The notes: generated from the sequence alone by a model not told the origin. DNA of 64,000 nucleotides from an uncultured Eubacterium sp. (GCA_948579355.1 CAPAOV010000005.1:62001-126000); one strand, 5' to 3'. Positions 24,413-34,046 are shown, counted from the first letter of the stretch. A program made the numbers and translations.

Positions 24413-25390
24413 CTAACGGGACAACCGCTTTGTCATGCTATACAAATGAACGTCAATATCTTTTGACATCGCCAGCGCTTCGTCGATGTCAAAATGACAA
24501 ATCTCACCATCACGATACGCCACTACGCGATTCGTCTGACCCTCCAGTAAAAGGTCAACGGCGTGCGCCCCCATGGCTGAACCATACACACGGTCGCGGC
24601 AAGTCGGATTTCCTCCGCGCTGAATATGTCCGATAACAGTAGCGCGCGTTTCTATTCCGGTCGCCTCTTCAATTCTTTTAGCCATCGCATGAGAGTCTCC
24701 TACTCCCTCCGCATTCACAATAATATGATGTTTTTTACCAATGCGCCGCTTCGATAGTATTTTTTTAATAATCTCTTTCTCGTCGTCTTCTTTTGCCCGT
24801 TCCGGAATCAACACATACTCCGAACCGTTGGAAATACCGCACCACAAAGCAATATGGCCTGCCGTGCGTCCCATTACTTCGATAATGCTGCAACGCTCGT
24901 GTGAAGCGGATGTATCGCGTACTTTGTCAATCGCCTCCATCGCTGTATTGCAAGCGGTATCAAAACCGATGGTATATTCCGTACAGGCAATATCCAAGTC
25001 AATCGTTCCCGGTATTCCAATCGTATTAATCCCATTTTCCGATAGCTTCTGGGCGCCGCGGAACGAGCCGTCGCCGCCGATAACAACAATTCCATCAATT
25101 CCATGTTTGCGGCATATATCAGCAGCCCTCTTCTGCCCTTCCGGTGTCGTCATCTCTTTGCAGCGTGACGTATACAGAATAGTTCCTCCGCGCTGAACAA
25201 TATCCGTAACACTCATCGTATCCATTTCAATTATATCTTCTTCCAAAAGGCCTGCATACCCTCTGCGAATTCCCACTACCTTTAACCCACTGGAAATACC
25301 GGCGCGAACTACTGCGCGAATCGCTGCATTCATCCCCGGTGCGTCTCCACCACTTGTCAATACCCCGATTGTCTCTATCTTCTTTGCCAT
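24413..25390 (-). CDS. pfkA: ATP-dependent 6-phosphofructokinase
   Basis: A 325-residue PfkA, which phosphorylates fructose 6-phosphate in glycolysis. The ATP site is TSGGDAPGMNAAIRA and GGDGSF; the catalytic Asp is in PGTIDLDIACTEYTIG (Leu instead of the common Asn after TID, as in related Clostridia). The allosteric/substrate motif GHIQRGGNPTCRDR is present. GGAGG lies 9 nt before the start at 25390. It follows dnaE by 109 bp on the same strand. Confidence 0.96.
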   Translation of the reverse strand: MAKKIETIGVLTSGGDAPGMNAAIRAVVRAGISSGLKVVGIRRGYAGLLEEDIIEMDTMSVTDIVQRGGTILYTSRCKEMTTPEGQKRAADICRKHGIDGIVVIGGDGSFRGAQKLSENGINTIGIPGTIDLDIACTEYTIGFDTACNTAMEAIDKVRDTSASHERCSIIEVMGRTAGHIALWCGISNGSEYVLIPERAKEDDEKEIIKKILSKRRIGKKHHIIVNAEGVGDSHAMAKRIEEATGIETRATVIGHIQRGGNPTCRDRVYGSAMGAHAVDLLLEGQTNRVVAYRDGEICHFDIDEALAMSKDIDVHLYSMTKRLSR

Positions 25391-25499
25391 AAAAATTTTC
25401 CTCCATTCATCCATACGACGCTATAACAAATGCCCTATCATGCAAGTATGAACGGCATTTCGACCTTTGACCTTAGCATCACTACACATTGTACTATGA

Positions 25500-28400
25500 C
25501 TAAAAAATTTTTTCAATACTCTTTTGTGTAACTTTTATATTATCGTGTCCGAACATATCATACAATTTTGCAAGCAGCTCGGGACAAACTTTTGTGCTCC
25601 TGCTGTTTGGCAGTCGTTTTCTCGCGTGTTCTTCCGAGAGATAGATATTAACAGCATCACGTCCGTCATAATCGCCAAGCAGAGCAAAAAGAGCATCTTC
25701 TCTCTCTCTGTACTCTCCCTTTGTCCTAAACTGAATCCACAACTCTTTCTCCATATCGTCAAAGTCGATTACGTTCGCGCAAATCAGCTTGGCCGGTTTA
25801 TCCTCCTCGACCGTCACCCGTCCCTGTATAAATACTTTGCGCTCCTCTTCCATAACCGCTCGGTACTTCTCATAGTCGCGCGGAAAGACGAGCACTTCTA
25901 TCGTTCCGTACAAATCCTCTATTGTGAGAAATGCCATTAAATTGTTGGTACGAGTAGTTTTGACCGTTTTCGCTGTTATCATACCTCCGATAACTGCTTT
26001 CTCCCCATCTTTTACTTTTGGCATATCTTCGCCGTCTGCTGCGATAAATTCCGACGTCTTGCGCGTGATGTTTTTCTCCAGCAGCGTCACATATTCTTCC
26101 AGCGGATGCCCGCTGATATAGACTCCGAGTACTTCCTTTTCAAAACCGAGAATCATCTCTTTGTCAAATTCACCGACGTCGGGCATCGTCACTTCTAATT
26201 CTTTCTGCTCCTCCGGCGGCGCAAAATCAAACAGCGACATCTGCCCGCTCATCGTATGTTTTTTTTCCTGATTCACCCCATCCAGAATATTGACATAAAT
26301 ACTCATCTTCTGTTTCCGGGTTCCCGGTAAGCTATCTAACGCTCCCGCCTTGATAAAACTTTCCATTGTCCTCTTATTGATGGACTTACCGGAAAGGCGC
26401 ATGCAGAAATCTTTTAAGGAGCGGTATTTCCCTCCCTCTTCACGCTCTTTGACAATTTCGTCAATGACCGGCTTGCCAACTCCTTTTATCGCTGCCAAGC
26501 CATAACGGATATTGCCATTATGCGGAGAAAACCGATACTCTCCCTCGTTAATATCCGGCGGCAGTATTTCAATGCCGAGCTGGCGGCAGTTCATAATATA
26601 TTCAGTTATCTTTCCAGTGTGCTCCATAAACGACGTCATCAGCGCCGCCATAAATTCTACCGGATAATGGCATTTCAGATAAGCGGTCTGATAGGCAACA
26701 ACGGCGTACGCTGCCGCATGGGATTCATTAAAAGCATATTTGGCAAAATCGGTCATATCTTCGAATATTTTCCGCGCCGCCTCTTCGGGTATTCCCCGTT
26801 TGATACAGCCGTCAACTCCCTCTTTCTCATTGCCATAAATAAAATTATTTTTCTCTTTCTCCATCACGGAAGCCTTTTTCTTCGACATGGCGCGGCGCAC
26901 CAGATCGCTCCGCCCGTAACTGTATCCCGCTAAATCGCGTACAATCTGCATGACCTGTTCCTGATACACGATACATCCGTACGTCGGCGATAAAATCGGC
27001 TCCAGCTCCGGACAGTCGTAGCGGATACTGTTGCGGTTATTTTTTCCCTCCATATATTTCGGTATAAAGTCCATCGGCCCCGGACGGTAGAGAGAAATAC
27101 CGGCCATAATATCCTCCATATTTTGCGGCTTCAGTTCTTTCATAAAATTTTTCATTCCGGCGCTTTCCAACTGGAATACGCCCTCGGTATGACCTGCGCT
27201 AATCATCGCAAATACTTCCCCGTCATCATAAGGAATATCGTGAACGTCAAATGCTCCGTTAATGGCGTCGTCAATCACCGTCAACGTGCGCAATCCCAGA
27301 AAGTCCATTTTCAAAAGTCCCAGCTCTTCCAGAGTAACCATCGTATACTGGGTAGTGATATTTCCGTCTGCCGCCCTTGACAGGGGAACATACTCATCGA
27401 CCGGTTTCGGACTGATTACGACGCCCGCCGCATGAACGGAAGTGTGGCGGGGAAGTCCCTCCAGACGAAGAGACATATCAATGAGTTTTTTCGCCTGCTC
27501 TTCCGTCTCATACATCGTACGCAGCTCTTTGTTCATCTGCAGGGCCTTTGTTATCGTTATCCCCAGTTCATTGGGAATTGCCTTTGCCACTGTGTCCACA
27601 TAGGCGTATGGCAAATCCAGTGCACGCCCGACATCGCGAATCACCATACGGGCGGACATTGTTCCAAAAGTGACAATCTGTACCACATGGTCGTTCCCGT
27701 ATTTCTGATTTACATAATCAATAACTTCCTGTCTTCTCTCATAACAGAAGTCAATATCAATATCCGGCATGGTGACGCGCTCTGGATTTAAAAATCTCTC
27801 AAACAGAAGATTATAATGAATCGGGTCAATGATATCCGTAATGTTAAGAGAATACGCCACAATACTTCCCACCGCGGAACCTCTCCCCGGCCCTACCGGA
27901 ATCCCGCGGTCTTTGGCATACTTGATAAAATCCCAGACAATGAGAAAATAATCGACGAATCCCATAGAAGAAATCGTATCCAGCTCATAGTCCAGACGCT
28001 CGCGCAGACTGTCCGCTTTCTCTCCATAGCGTTCACGCAGTCCCTTTTCGCAAAGTTCACGCAAATAGCTGTCGGCAGAGTATCCGTCGGGAACATCAAA
28101 GTGAGGCAATTTATATTGACCGAACTCAATTTCCACATGACACCTTGAAGATATCTTATGCGTATTTTCCAAGGCCTCCAATGCGTAAGGGAAAAGAGCG
28201 GCCATTTCCTCCGGCGATTTCAAATAGTACTGCCCGCCCTCATAACGCATACGGTTTTCGTCGCTGACTTTCTTTCCAGTCTGGATACAGAGCAGAATAT
28301 CATGCGCCTCGGCATCGCTGTCATAAATATAATGCACGTCATTCGTCGCTACCAGCTCAATACCCATTTCGTTATGCAGCCGCATTAATCCCTGATTCAC

Positions 28401-28964
28401 TGTCTTCTGCTCCGGAATGCCGTGGTCCTGCAGCTCCAGAAAGAAGTTATCCCCGCCAAAGATACCACGCAGCTTTTCAGCTTCTTCTTTTGCTTCCTCA
28501 TACAAGCCCCGACGCAAAAAGGACGGGATGGCACCGGCCAGACAGGCGCTGAGCGCTATAATTCCCTCATGGAACTCCTCCAGCACTTCATAATCCACTC
28601 TCGGTTTATAATAAAATCCCTCTGTAAAACCACGGGAGACAATTTTCGTCAGATTCGCATACCCGGTATTATTTTCCGCCAGAAGTACAAGATGATGATA
28701 GCGGCTTTCATTTTCGCTGTTGTTCCCCACCTCGCGGTCAAACCGCGAACCGGGCGCCACATAAATCTCACAACCGATGACCGGATTGATACCAGCCTGT
28801 TTCGCCGCGCGGTAAAAGTCAATCACCCCGTACATCACGCCGTGGTCAGTTATTGCCAGACTATCCATGCCCAGTTCCTTTGCATGACTGACTAACTCTC
28901 CTATTTTACTGGAACCGTCTAAAAGACTGTATTCCGTATGAACATGTAAATGTGTAAAATTCAT
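25500..28964 (-). CDS. dnaE: DNA polymerase III subunit alpha (DnaE type)
   Basis: A 1154-residue replicative polymerase subunit. It has an N-terminal PHP domain (HLHVHTEYSLLDG, ITDHGVMYG), a polymerase palm with GPGRGSAVGS and the catalytic PDIDIDF acids D401/D403, a helix-hairpin-helix region, and a C-terminal OB fold (about 960-1050). In Firmicutes this short DnaE works beside PolC, perhaps extending primers. GAGG precedes the start. Its place after the HPr-like gene and before pfkA is a common Clostridial arrangement. Confidence 0.96.
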   Translation of the reverse strand: MNFTHLHVHTEYSLLDGSSKIGELVSHAKELGMDSLAITDHGVMYGVIDFYRAAKQAGINPVIGCEIYVAPGSRFDREVGNNSENESRYHHLVLLAENNTGYANLTKIVSRGFTEGFYYKPRVDYEVLEEFHEGIIALSACLAGAIPSFLRRGLYEEAKEEAEKLRGIFGGDNFFLELQDHGIPEQKTVNQGLMRLHNEMGIELVATNDVHYIYDSDAEAHDILLCIQTGKKVSDENRMRYEGGQYYLKSPEEMAALFPYALEALENTHKISSRCHVEIEFGQYKLPHFDVPDGYSADSYLRELCEKGLRERYGEKADSLRERLDYELDTISSMGFVDYFLIVWDFIKYAKDRGIPVGPGRGSAVGSIVAYSLNITDIIDPIHYNLLFERFLNPERVTMPDIDIDFCYERRQEVIDYVNQKYGNDHVVQIVTFGTMSARMVIRDVGRALDLPYAYVDTVAKAIPNELGITITKALQMNKELRTMYETEEQAKKLIDMSLRLEGLPRHTSVHAAGVVISPKPVDEYVPLSRAADGNITTQYTMVTLEELGLLKMDFLGLRTLTVIDDAINGAFDVHDIPYDDGEVFAMISAGHTEGVFQLESAGMKNFMKELKPQNMEDIMAGISLYRPGPMDFIPKYMEGKNNRNSIRYDCPELEPILSPTYGCIVYQEQVMQIVRDLAGYSYGRSDLVRRAMSKKKASVMEKEKNNFIYGNEKEGVDGCIKRGIPEEAARKIFEDMTDFAKYAFNESHAAAYAVVAYQTAYLKCHYPVEFMAALMTSFMEHTGKITEYIMNCRQLGIEILPPDINEGEYRFSPHNGNIRYGLAAIKGVGKPVIDEIVKEREEGGKYRSLKDFCMRLSGKSINKRTMESFIKAGALDSLPGTRKQKMSIYVNILDGVNQEKKHTMSGQMSLFDFAPPEEQKELEVTMPDVGEFDKEMILGFEKEVLGVYISGHPLEEYVTLLEKNITRKTSEFIAADGEDMPKVKDGEKAVIGGMITAKTVKTTRTNNLMAFLTIEDLYGTIEVLVFPRDYEKYRAVMEEERKVFIQGRVTVEEDKPAKLICANVIDFDDMEKELWIQFRTKGEYREREDALFALLGDYDGRDAVNIYLSEEHARKRLPNSRSTKVCPELLAKLYDMFGHDNIKVTQKSIEKIF

Positions 28965-28987
28965 CTTTTCCTCACTCTGTGTTAATG

Positions 28988-29042
28988 AAAAGGCCGCCTT
29001 GCGAACCCTAACCTCTTAAATTGGTTTCACAAGACAGCCTTT
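28988..29042 (-). terminator. Strong terminator between the HPr-like gene and dnaE
   Basis: On the minus strand two arms of about 20 nt (29042-29023 and 29008-28988) pair along 19 positions counting G-U pairs, with one bulge, followed by TTTTC. It separates the hprK-to-HPr operon from dnaE. Confidence 0.82.
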
Positions 29043-29061
29043 CCCTGTTCTATGTTGCTTC

Positions 29062-29316
29062 TTAATTTTTATGCGTCAGAAAATTTTCCATTTCCAGCAT
29101 CGCATTCTCTTCGTCTTCTCCTTCAACATCAATCTCCAGTTTCTGGCCCTGCACTAAACCAAGGGTCATCATCCCCATGATACTTTTGGCATTCACTACC
29201 ATGTTATCCTGACGAATTTCAATCCTGCTCTTGAACTGACTCGCAAGTTGAACGAGCATAGCGATTGGTCTTGTCTCATCTCCACCTAAACTGACATCAA
29301 TATTTTTCTTAATCAT
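29062..29316 (-). CDS. HPr-family protein lacking the catalytic histidine (Crh-like)
   Basis: An 84-residue HPr fold. The active-site loop of normal HPr (GxHARP) reads GGDETRP here: Arg16-Pro17 remain but the His15 position is Glu14, so transfer of phosphate from enzyme I is not expected. The HprK target region is intact (VNAKSIMGMM, Ser45, equal to Ser46 of HPr). This is the pattern of Crh, a CcpA co-repressor in Bacillus. The start at 29316 has GGAGG upstream and overlaps whiA by 8 bp. The rapZ-whiA-HPr order matches the Bacillus yvcJ-yvcK-yvcL-crh cluster, minus yvcK. hprK is five genes upstream in the same run. Confidence 0.88.
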   Translation of the reverse strand: MIKKNIDVSLGGDETRPIAMLVQLASQFKSRIEIRQDNMVVNAKSIMGMMTLGLVQGQKLEIDVEGEDEENAMLEMENFLTHKN

Positions 29317-30235
29317 CTTTTCCTCCATCCTGTCTTCGCAATTCGTTTGCGATTTCACTCAATTTGCGCAATCGGTGATTCACCCCTGACTTCCCGATTG
29401 GCGGCTCAAGCATCTCTCCCAATTCTTTCAGCGTTACTTCCGGATTCTCCAGTCGCAGTTTCGCAATCTGTGAAAGATTCTCTGAAAGATTCCCAATACC
29501 AATGGTATCGTGAATATATTGAATGTCTGCGGTCTGCCTTGATGCTGCTGAGACAGTTTTTTTAATATTAGCCGTCTCACAATTAACTTGTCTGTTAATG
29601 GAATTTCTCATCTCCTTTAAGATACGGACATTTTCAAATTCCATCAACGCCACATGCGCACCTATCACATTTAAAAAATCAACGATAGACGCTCCCTCTT
29701 TCAAATATACAATACAATTTTTTTTTCGCCCTACAATCTTTGCTTGCAGACCAAAAATACCCATAATCTCCTTCATTCGAGTTGCTCGTTCCAAACTCCC
29801 TGCCACCAGCTCCAGATGATATCCGCTGCGCGGGTCGGTAATGGAACCTGCCGCAAGGAAAATCCCCCGTAAAAAAGCACGCTTACAGCATTGTCTGTCA
29901 ATCAGACAATCAGCCACAAGCAATGCTTCATCCATCACTCGAACTTGTTTCATAAAGGCCTCTGCTGCCTGCTCCTCCCATAAATAAACACCATAGGAAT
30001 GTTGTCCACATAAATCAATATCGGGCACAATATGAAAAACTCTCTTAATTAAGATATAGCATTTTTTTGCAACTGTCAAGTTCTCCGTTGCAAACTTTAC
30101 ATAATATATCCCATTTTGTTCTGTTATAATCTGCCCGCAAAAGGCAAAAAGCGCCGCTAACTCTGCCAGTTGGCAATGCTGTGCTTTCCCCGTCTGTTCG
30201 AGCAGCTCCTCTTTTATTTTTCCTGCGAACGACAT
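29309..30235 (-). CDS. whiA: DNA-binding protein WhiA
   Basis: A 308-residue WhiA. The N-terminal part has the degenerate LAGLIDADG-like fold (CQLAELAALFAFCGQI, CCKRAFLRGIFLAAGSITDP). The C-terminal HTH (SENLSQIAKLRLENPEVTLKELGEMLEPPIGKSGVNHRLRKL) binds DNA. WhiA controls sporulation in Streptomyces and affects division and chromosome segregation in Bacillus. Its start overlaps the rapZ end by 22 bp, so translation is coupled. Confidence 0.96.
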   Translation of the reverse strand: MSFAGKIKEELLEQTGKAQHCQLAELAALFAFCGQIITEQNGIYYVKFATENLTVAKKCYILIKRVFHIVPDIDLCGQHSYGVYLWEEQAAEAFMKQVRVMDEALLVADCLIDRQCCKRAFLRGIFLAAGSITDPRSGYHLELVAGSLERATRMKEIMGIFGLQAKIVGRKKNCIVYLKEGASIVDFLNVIGAHVALMEFENVRILKEMRNSINRQVNCETANIKKTVSAASRQTADIQYIHDTIGIGNLSENLSQIAKLRLENPEVTLKELGEMLEPPIGKSGVNHRLRKLSEIANELRRQDGGKDD

Positions 30236-31107
30236 AAATTCCGTAACCGATCCTTCTCTATATCTCTATGTTCTTTCTTGCAGCCATATTCCGTATTTTC
30301 AAATTCTCCGTAAATAGCATTGGTCAGCGTCACGGAGCGGTGCTTCCCTCCGGTACAGCCAATGGCAATGACAAGCTGGGTCTTCCCCTCCACAATATAA
30401 TTGGGAATGAGAAAATCAAGCATATCTTTCATTTTGGCTAAAAACTCTTTCGCCTTACTCGAGTTCATTACATAATCGTAAACTTCGCAGTCGTTTCCCG
30501 TTAAGGGTTTTAAACCATCAATATAAAAGGGATTTGGCAAAAAACGAACGTCAAATACTAAATCCGCATCGGATGGTATTCCATACTTAAACCCGAAAGA
30601 AACAAAGGTGAGATAAAAATTACAGAACTTCTCGTCTTCGACAAAGATACGGTCTATCTCCTGTTTTAATTCCCGAATCAACAAAGTCGTTGTATCTATT
30701 ATATAGGTCGCCTGTTTCTTTAACTCTGTCAACAGCGCCCGTTCATCTTCAATCGCCTTATCCATGCGTCCGCCCTGCGCCAATGGATGCATGCGCCGCG
30801 TCTCCTTATAGCGCTTCACCAACACCGGCGTAGACGCTTCCAAAAAAAGTATATCAAAGCGATACCCGTCTTCGCGCATCTTTTTTAACACATTGGCCGC
30901 CTCCTTTAAGGAGCGGTGGCCGCCGCGTATGTCGAGTCCAAGCGCAACGCGTTCTATCTGCTCACTGGAATCTTCTGTCAACTGTATAAAGGTTGGCAAA
31001 AGGGATACGGGAAGATTATCCACACAAAAATAACCGTCGTCCTCTAAAATTTTCATCGCAGAACTCCGTCCTGCCCCACTCATTCCTGTCACGATTACAA
31101 ATTGCAA
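30214..31107 (-). CDS. rapZ: RNase adapter / nucleotide-binding protein RapZ (YvcJ)
   Basis: A 297-residue P-loop protein. Walker A is GMSGAGRSS (8-16) and the N-terminal domain continues to about residue 155. The C-terminal domain has the conserved CTGGKHRSV near residue 270. In E. coli RapZ steers RNase E to the GlmZ RNA; in Bacillus YvcJ hydrolyses GTP and affects competence. It follows murB by 24 bp and overlaps whiA. Confidence 0.96.
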   Translation of the reverse strand: MQFVIVTGMSGAGRSSAMKILEDDGYFCVDNLPVSLLPTFIQLTEDSSEQIERVALGLDIRGGHRSLKEAANVLKKMREDGYRFDILFLEASTPVLVKRYKETRRMHPLAQGGRMDKAIEDERALLTELKKQATYIIDTTTLLIRELKQEIDRIFVEDEKFCNFYLTFVSFGFKYGIPSDADLVFDVRFLPNPFYIDGLKPLTGNDCEVYDYVMNSSKAKEFLAKMKDMLDFLIPNYIVEGKTQLVIAIGCTGGKHRSVTLTNAIYGEFENTEYGCKKEHRDIEKDRLRNLCRSQEK

Positions 31108-31131
31108 TCCGAATCCCTCACTTTCTGTCAG

Positions 31132-31995
31132 TTATTTGATGATTCGCACTTCCGGTTCGAGTACGACACCGAACTGCTCGTTCACCTTCTGCTGTACGTC
31201 ATGTATTACCTGTTTCACGTCATCCGCCGTAGCCTGCCCGCAATTAATGACAAAGCCACAATGTTTTTCCGACACCTGCGCACCGCCTACGCGATATCCC
31301 CGCAATCCTGCATCCTCAATTAGCTTGCCTGCAAAATATCCCTGCGGCCGCTTAAAGGTGCTGCCCGCGCTTGGAAATTCCAGCGGCTGCTTCTCCCGCC
31401 TGCGCTGATTTAAGTCTCTCATTTCTTTTTGTATCGCTTCCTTGTCCCCGCGCTCAAATTGAAAAACGGCGTCCAAAACGATGTAAGACTCTTTCTGTAT
31501 AATACTCGTGCGATAACCGAGTTCCAGCTCATCTTTTGACAGTTCCTTTATATTGCCCTCCGCTGTCAACACTCTGGCGCTGCGTATGCAGTCTTTGATT
31601 TCACCGCCATAGGCTCCGGCATTCATCGTAATCCCTCCGCCCAGAGTACCGGGGATTCCACTGGCAAAGGCAAAGCCGGACAAACTCTCTTTCGCCAGAC
31701 GGGAGGCCATGGAGCTGAGTGTAATTCCCGCCTGCGCCGTGACAACGCCGTCGTCGTCAATTTGTATTTCCTCCAACCCTTTTCCAATCTCGATTATCAC
31801 TCCCGGATAACCCTCGTCAGAAAAAAGCATATTACTTCCTTTTCCAATTACATAAAAGGGATAGTGATTGCTCCTCGCAAAGTCAAGCGCCTCCGAAACC
31901 TCTTCCATCGTCTCCGGAATCAGATAATGTAACGCCGGACCACCAATGCGAAATGTCGTATGATTGCTTAACGGCTCCTGCTGCAGTCTAATCAT
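31132..31995 (-). CDS. murB: UDP-N-acetylenolpyruvoylglucosamine reductase
   Basis: A 287-residue FAD enzyme that makes UDP-MurNAc for peptidoglycan. FAD-binding motifs are NHTTFRIGGPA and GKGSNMLFSDEGYPG, then SGIPGTLGGGITMNAGAYGGE. The catalytic Ser is in PSAGSTFKRP and the last Glu in EPEVRII. GAGGAG precedes the start. It is the third gene of the hprK operon; a cell-wall gene in a carbon-control cluster is usual in Clostridia. Confidence 0.96.
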   Translation of the reverse strand: MIRLQQEPLSNHTTFRIGGPALHYLIPETMEEVSEALDFARSNHYPFYVIGKGSNMLFSDEGYPGVIIEIGKGLEEIQIDDDGVVTAQAGITLSSMASRLAKESLSGFAFASGIPGTLGGGITMNAGAYGGEIKDCIRSARVLTAEGNIKELSKDELELGYRTSIIQKESYIVLDAVFQFERGDKEAIQKEMRDLNQRRREKQPLEFPSAGSTFKRPQGYFAGKLIEDAGLRGYRVGGAQVSEKHCGFVINCGQATADDVKQVIHDVQQKVNEQFGVVLEPEVRIIK

Positions 31996-32013
31996 TGCGT
32001 TCTCCTCTAACTT

Positions 32014-32937
32014 TTATTTAAACATAACCATCCTTACGGTTCCGTAAATTCCGGCATCGTTTCCCAGTTCCGCCAGATGGAACTTACGGTCTTTCAGTGC
32101 GTACATCGAATTTTCTTCATAGTACTTCTCCACCACATCCAGTATAATCTGTCCTGCGGCAGAAACCCCGCCACCGATGACAAAAGCTTCCGGGTCAATG
32201 ACATGCGCCACATTGCTCAATGCCAATCCCAAATACCGGCCAAATTTATCTACTACTTCCTTACAATATTCGTCTCCCGCCTTAGCTCCGTCAAATACGG
32301 TTTTGGCTGTTATCTCCTGATTGAAAAGACAGCTATTTTCCGGCAGGTGTTCCTTTGCCATGCGGACAATGCCGGTCGCTGATGCATACTGCTCCAGACA
32401 TCCGCGATTGCCGCAGCCGCACGTCTGCGTCTCGTTGGGATTTACTTTTGTGTGGCCAATCTCTCCGCCTGCGCCCCGGCTTCCGGTCAATATCTTCCCT
32501 TGATGGATAATGCCGCCACCTACGCCGGTTCCGAGCGTAACCATAACGATACTGTCGTAACCGCGGCCGCCTCCCCTCCACATCTCACCGAGGGCAGCTA
32601 CGTTGGCGTCATTGGCTACTTTGACATTGCCCACTCCGGTCAGACTGGCCAATTCGTTTTTAACGGAAAATACTCCCCAGCCGAGATTGGCGCATTTGAG
32701 AACAACACCATCATCCGTAACCGGCCCGGGAATGCCGACGCCAATTCCCCGAATATTACCCTCCCATTTGCAACGCTTGCTTTCTATACTGTCTACGATA
32801 TCTGTAAGCACATGGGAGCCATGGTCTTCCAGACAGGTAGGGATTTCCCATTTTTCGAGAAGTTCTCCCACATCGGAAAAAAGTCCCATTTTTACTGTCG
32901 TCCCGCCAACGTCTACTCCTACATAATACTGTCCCAT
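32014..32937 (-). CDS. ROK-family glucokinase
   Basis: A 307-residue sugar kinase. The ATP phosphate loop is GVDVGGTTVKMG, the sugar site is GTGVGGGIIHQGKILTGSRGAGGEIGH, and the ROK zinc signature is CGCGNRGCLEQYAS. It should phosphorylate glucose to glucose 6-phosphate. It sits between hprK and murB, 22 bp after hprK, which links sugar phosphorylation with HPr control. Confidence 0.93.
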   Translation of the reverse strand: MGQYYVGVDVGGTTVKMGLFSDVGELLEKWEIPTCLEDHGSHVLTDIVDSIESKRCKWEGNIRGIGVGIPGPVTDDGVVLKCANLGWGVFSVKNELASLTGVGNVKVANDANVAALGEMWRGGGRGYDSIVMVTLGTGVGGGIIHQGKILTGSRGAGGEIGHTKVNPNETQTCGCGNRGCLEQYASATGIVRMAKEHLPENSCLFNQEITAKTVFDGAKAGDEYCKEVVDKFGRYLGLALSNVAHVIDPEAFVIGGGVSAAGQIILDVVEKYYEENSMYALKDRKFHLAELGNDAGIYGTVRMVMFK

Positions 32938-32959
32938 GCTATATGCTCTCCCTTTCTGT

Positions 32960-33883
32960 TTATGAATTTGCTAAATTGCTCGTGACACGATTATAAAGTT
33001 CCTGCGCTGCATTATACCCCATCTTCTTCTGGCGGAAGTTGACAGCGGCAGATTCACATATAATCGCCACGTTACGGCCCGGACGAATCGGTATGGAATG
33101 GCACACGACTTTATTGCCCAAATACTCGATAAACTGCTCATCCAGCCCCATCCGGTCATACTCCTGTTCCTTATCCCACTCTTCCAGATGAATAACCAAA
33201 TCAATCGACTGCGTATTTTTCACACTCTCCACGCCGAACAGTGTTTTGGCATCAATGATACCGATACCACGAAGTTCGATAAAATGCCTGGTAATATCCG
33301 GCGCCGAACCAATCAGCGTCTCATCGCTGACTTTCTTAATCTCCACGACATCATCCGAAACGAGACGGTGTCCGCGGTGGATGAGTTCCAGCGCTACTTC
33401 GCTCTTTCCTATGCCACTCTCGCCGGTAATCAGTACGCCCTCGCCATAAATATCAACAAGTACTCCATGAATGCTTATCCGCGGCGCCAGTTCAACTTTC
33501 AGCCAGCGGGTCACTTCCGCAGAAAATGCAGAGGTGTCCGACTTAGATTGCAAAATGGGAATCTGATATTCCTCCGCCAAATTCAAAAACTCTTCCGGCA
33601 CCGGCAAGTCGCGGCAAAATACAATCCCCGGCACTTTATATGACATTATCTTTCCCATCATCTCAGCGCTTTTTTCAATCCCCTGCTTCTCCATATAAGT
33701 ATGCTCAACCTGTCCAATAATCTGTATTCTATGGTGGTCAAAATAATCAAAAAATCCGGCTAGCTGGAGCGCGGGCCGGTTAATATCCGCCTGCGTAATC
33801 TCGCATGCGTCTAAATCCACCTCCGGTGTTAAATTCTTTACTCCCATTTTTTCGATAAAATTCTTCAATGAAACCGTATACAT
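32960..33883 (-). CDS. hprK: HPr kinase/phosphorylase
   Basis: A 307-residue HprK, which phosphorylates Ser46 of HPr when glycolytic intermediates are high and removes it when they fall. The Walker A loop is GESGIGKS (154-161), the catalytic His is H139 (SIHGVLVDIYG), and the family signature is HFIELRGIGIIDAKTLFG (200-217). GGGAGG lies 10 nt before the start. It leads the operon hprK-glk-murB-rapZ-whiA-HPr-like and has its own promoter and an upstream cre box. Confidence 0.97.
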   Translation of the reverse strand: MYTVSLKNFIEKMGVKNLTPEVDLDACEITQADINRPALQLAGFFDYFDHHRIQIIGQVEHTYMEKQGIEKSAEMMGKIMSYKVPGIVFCRDLPVPEEFLNLAEEYQIPILQSKSDTSAFSAEVTRWLKVELAPRISIHGVLVDIYGEGVLITGESGIGKSEVALELIHRGHRLVSDDVVEIKKVSDETLIGSAPDITRHFIELRGIGIIDAKTLFGVESVKNTQSIDLVIHLEEWDKEQEYDRMGLDEQFIEYLGNKVVCHSIPIRPGRNVAIICESAAVNFRQKKMGYNAAQELYNRVTSNLANS

Positions 33884-33924
33884 ACTCTGGCGCCTCCCTT
33901 TTTTCTGTTTCCTTTATTATCTCG

Positions 33925-33953
33925 ATAATATCACAACCCCCTGCCTTTTGCAA
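33925..33953 (-). promoter_or_regulatory. Sigma-A promoter of the hprK operon
   Basis: TTGCAA (33948-33953), 17 bp, TATTAT (33925-33930) on the minus strand, 41 bp before the hprK start codon. The cre box at 33968-33983 is centred about 57 bp upstream of the expected transcript start. Confidence 0.7.
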
Positions 33954-33967
33954 CAAATCATCTTGAC

Positions 33968-33983
33968 AAAGCAAACGCTTTCA
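33968..33983. promoter_or_regulatory. Perfect CcpA catabolite-responsive element (cre)
   Basis: The minus strand reads TGAAAGCGTTTGCTTT, matching every position of the cre consensus TGWAARCGYTWNCW. It lies between the divergent genes hprK and thiN and overlaps a TTGACA box (33964-33969) facing thiN. Its place upstream of the hprK promoter would suit activation of hprK or repression of the thiN side by CcpA with Ser-phosphorylated HPr or the Crh-like protein. Confidence 0.72.
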
Positions 33984-34046
33984 TACTAAGGTAAAGATAT
34001 ATTTTCCATCTCGCATACCACAATACCGGCAAAGGGAGTGAAACGC

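Noticed and set aside
33884..34046. TPP riboswitch before thiN
   Set aside because: The CTGAGA and ACCTGA motifs are missing; the gap is explained by promoters and the cre box.
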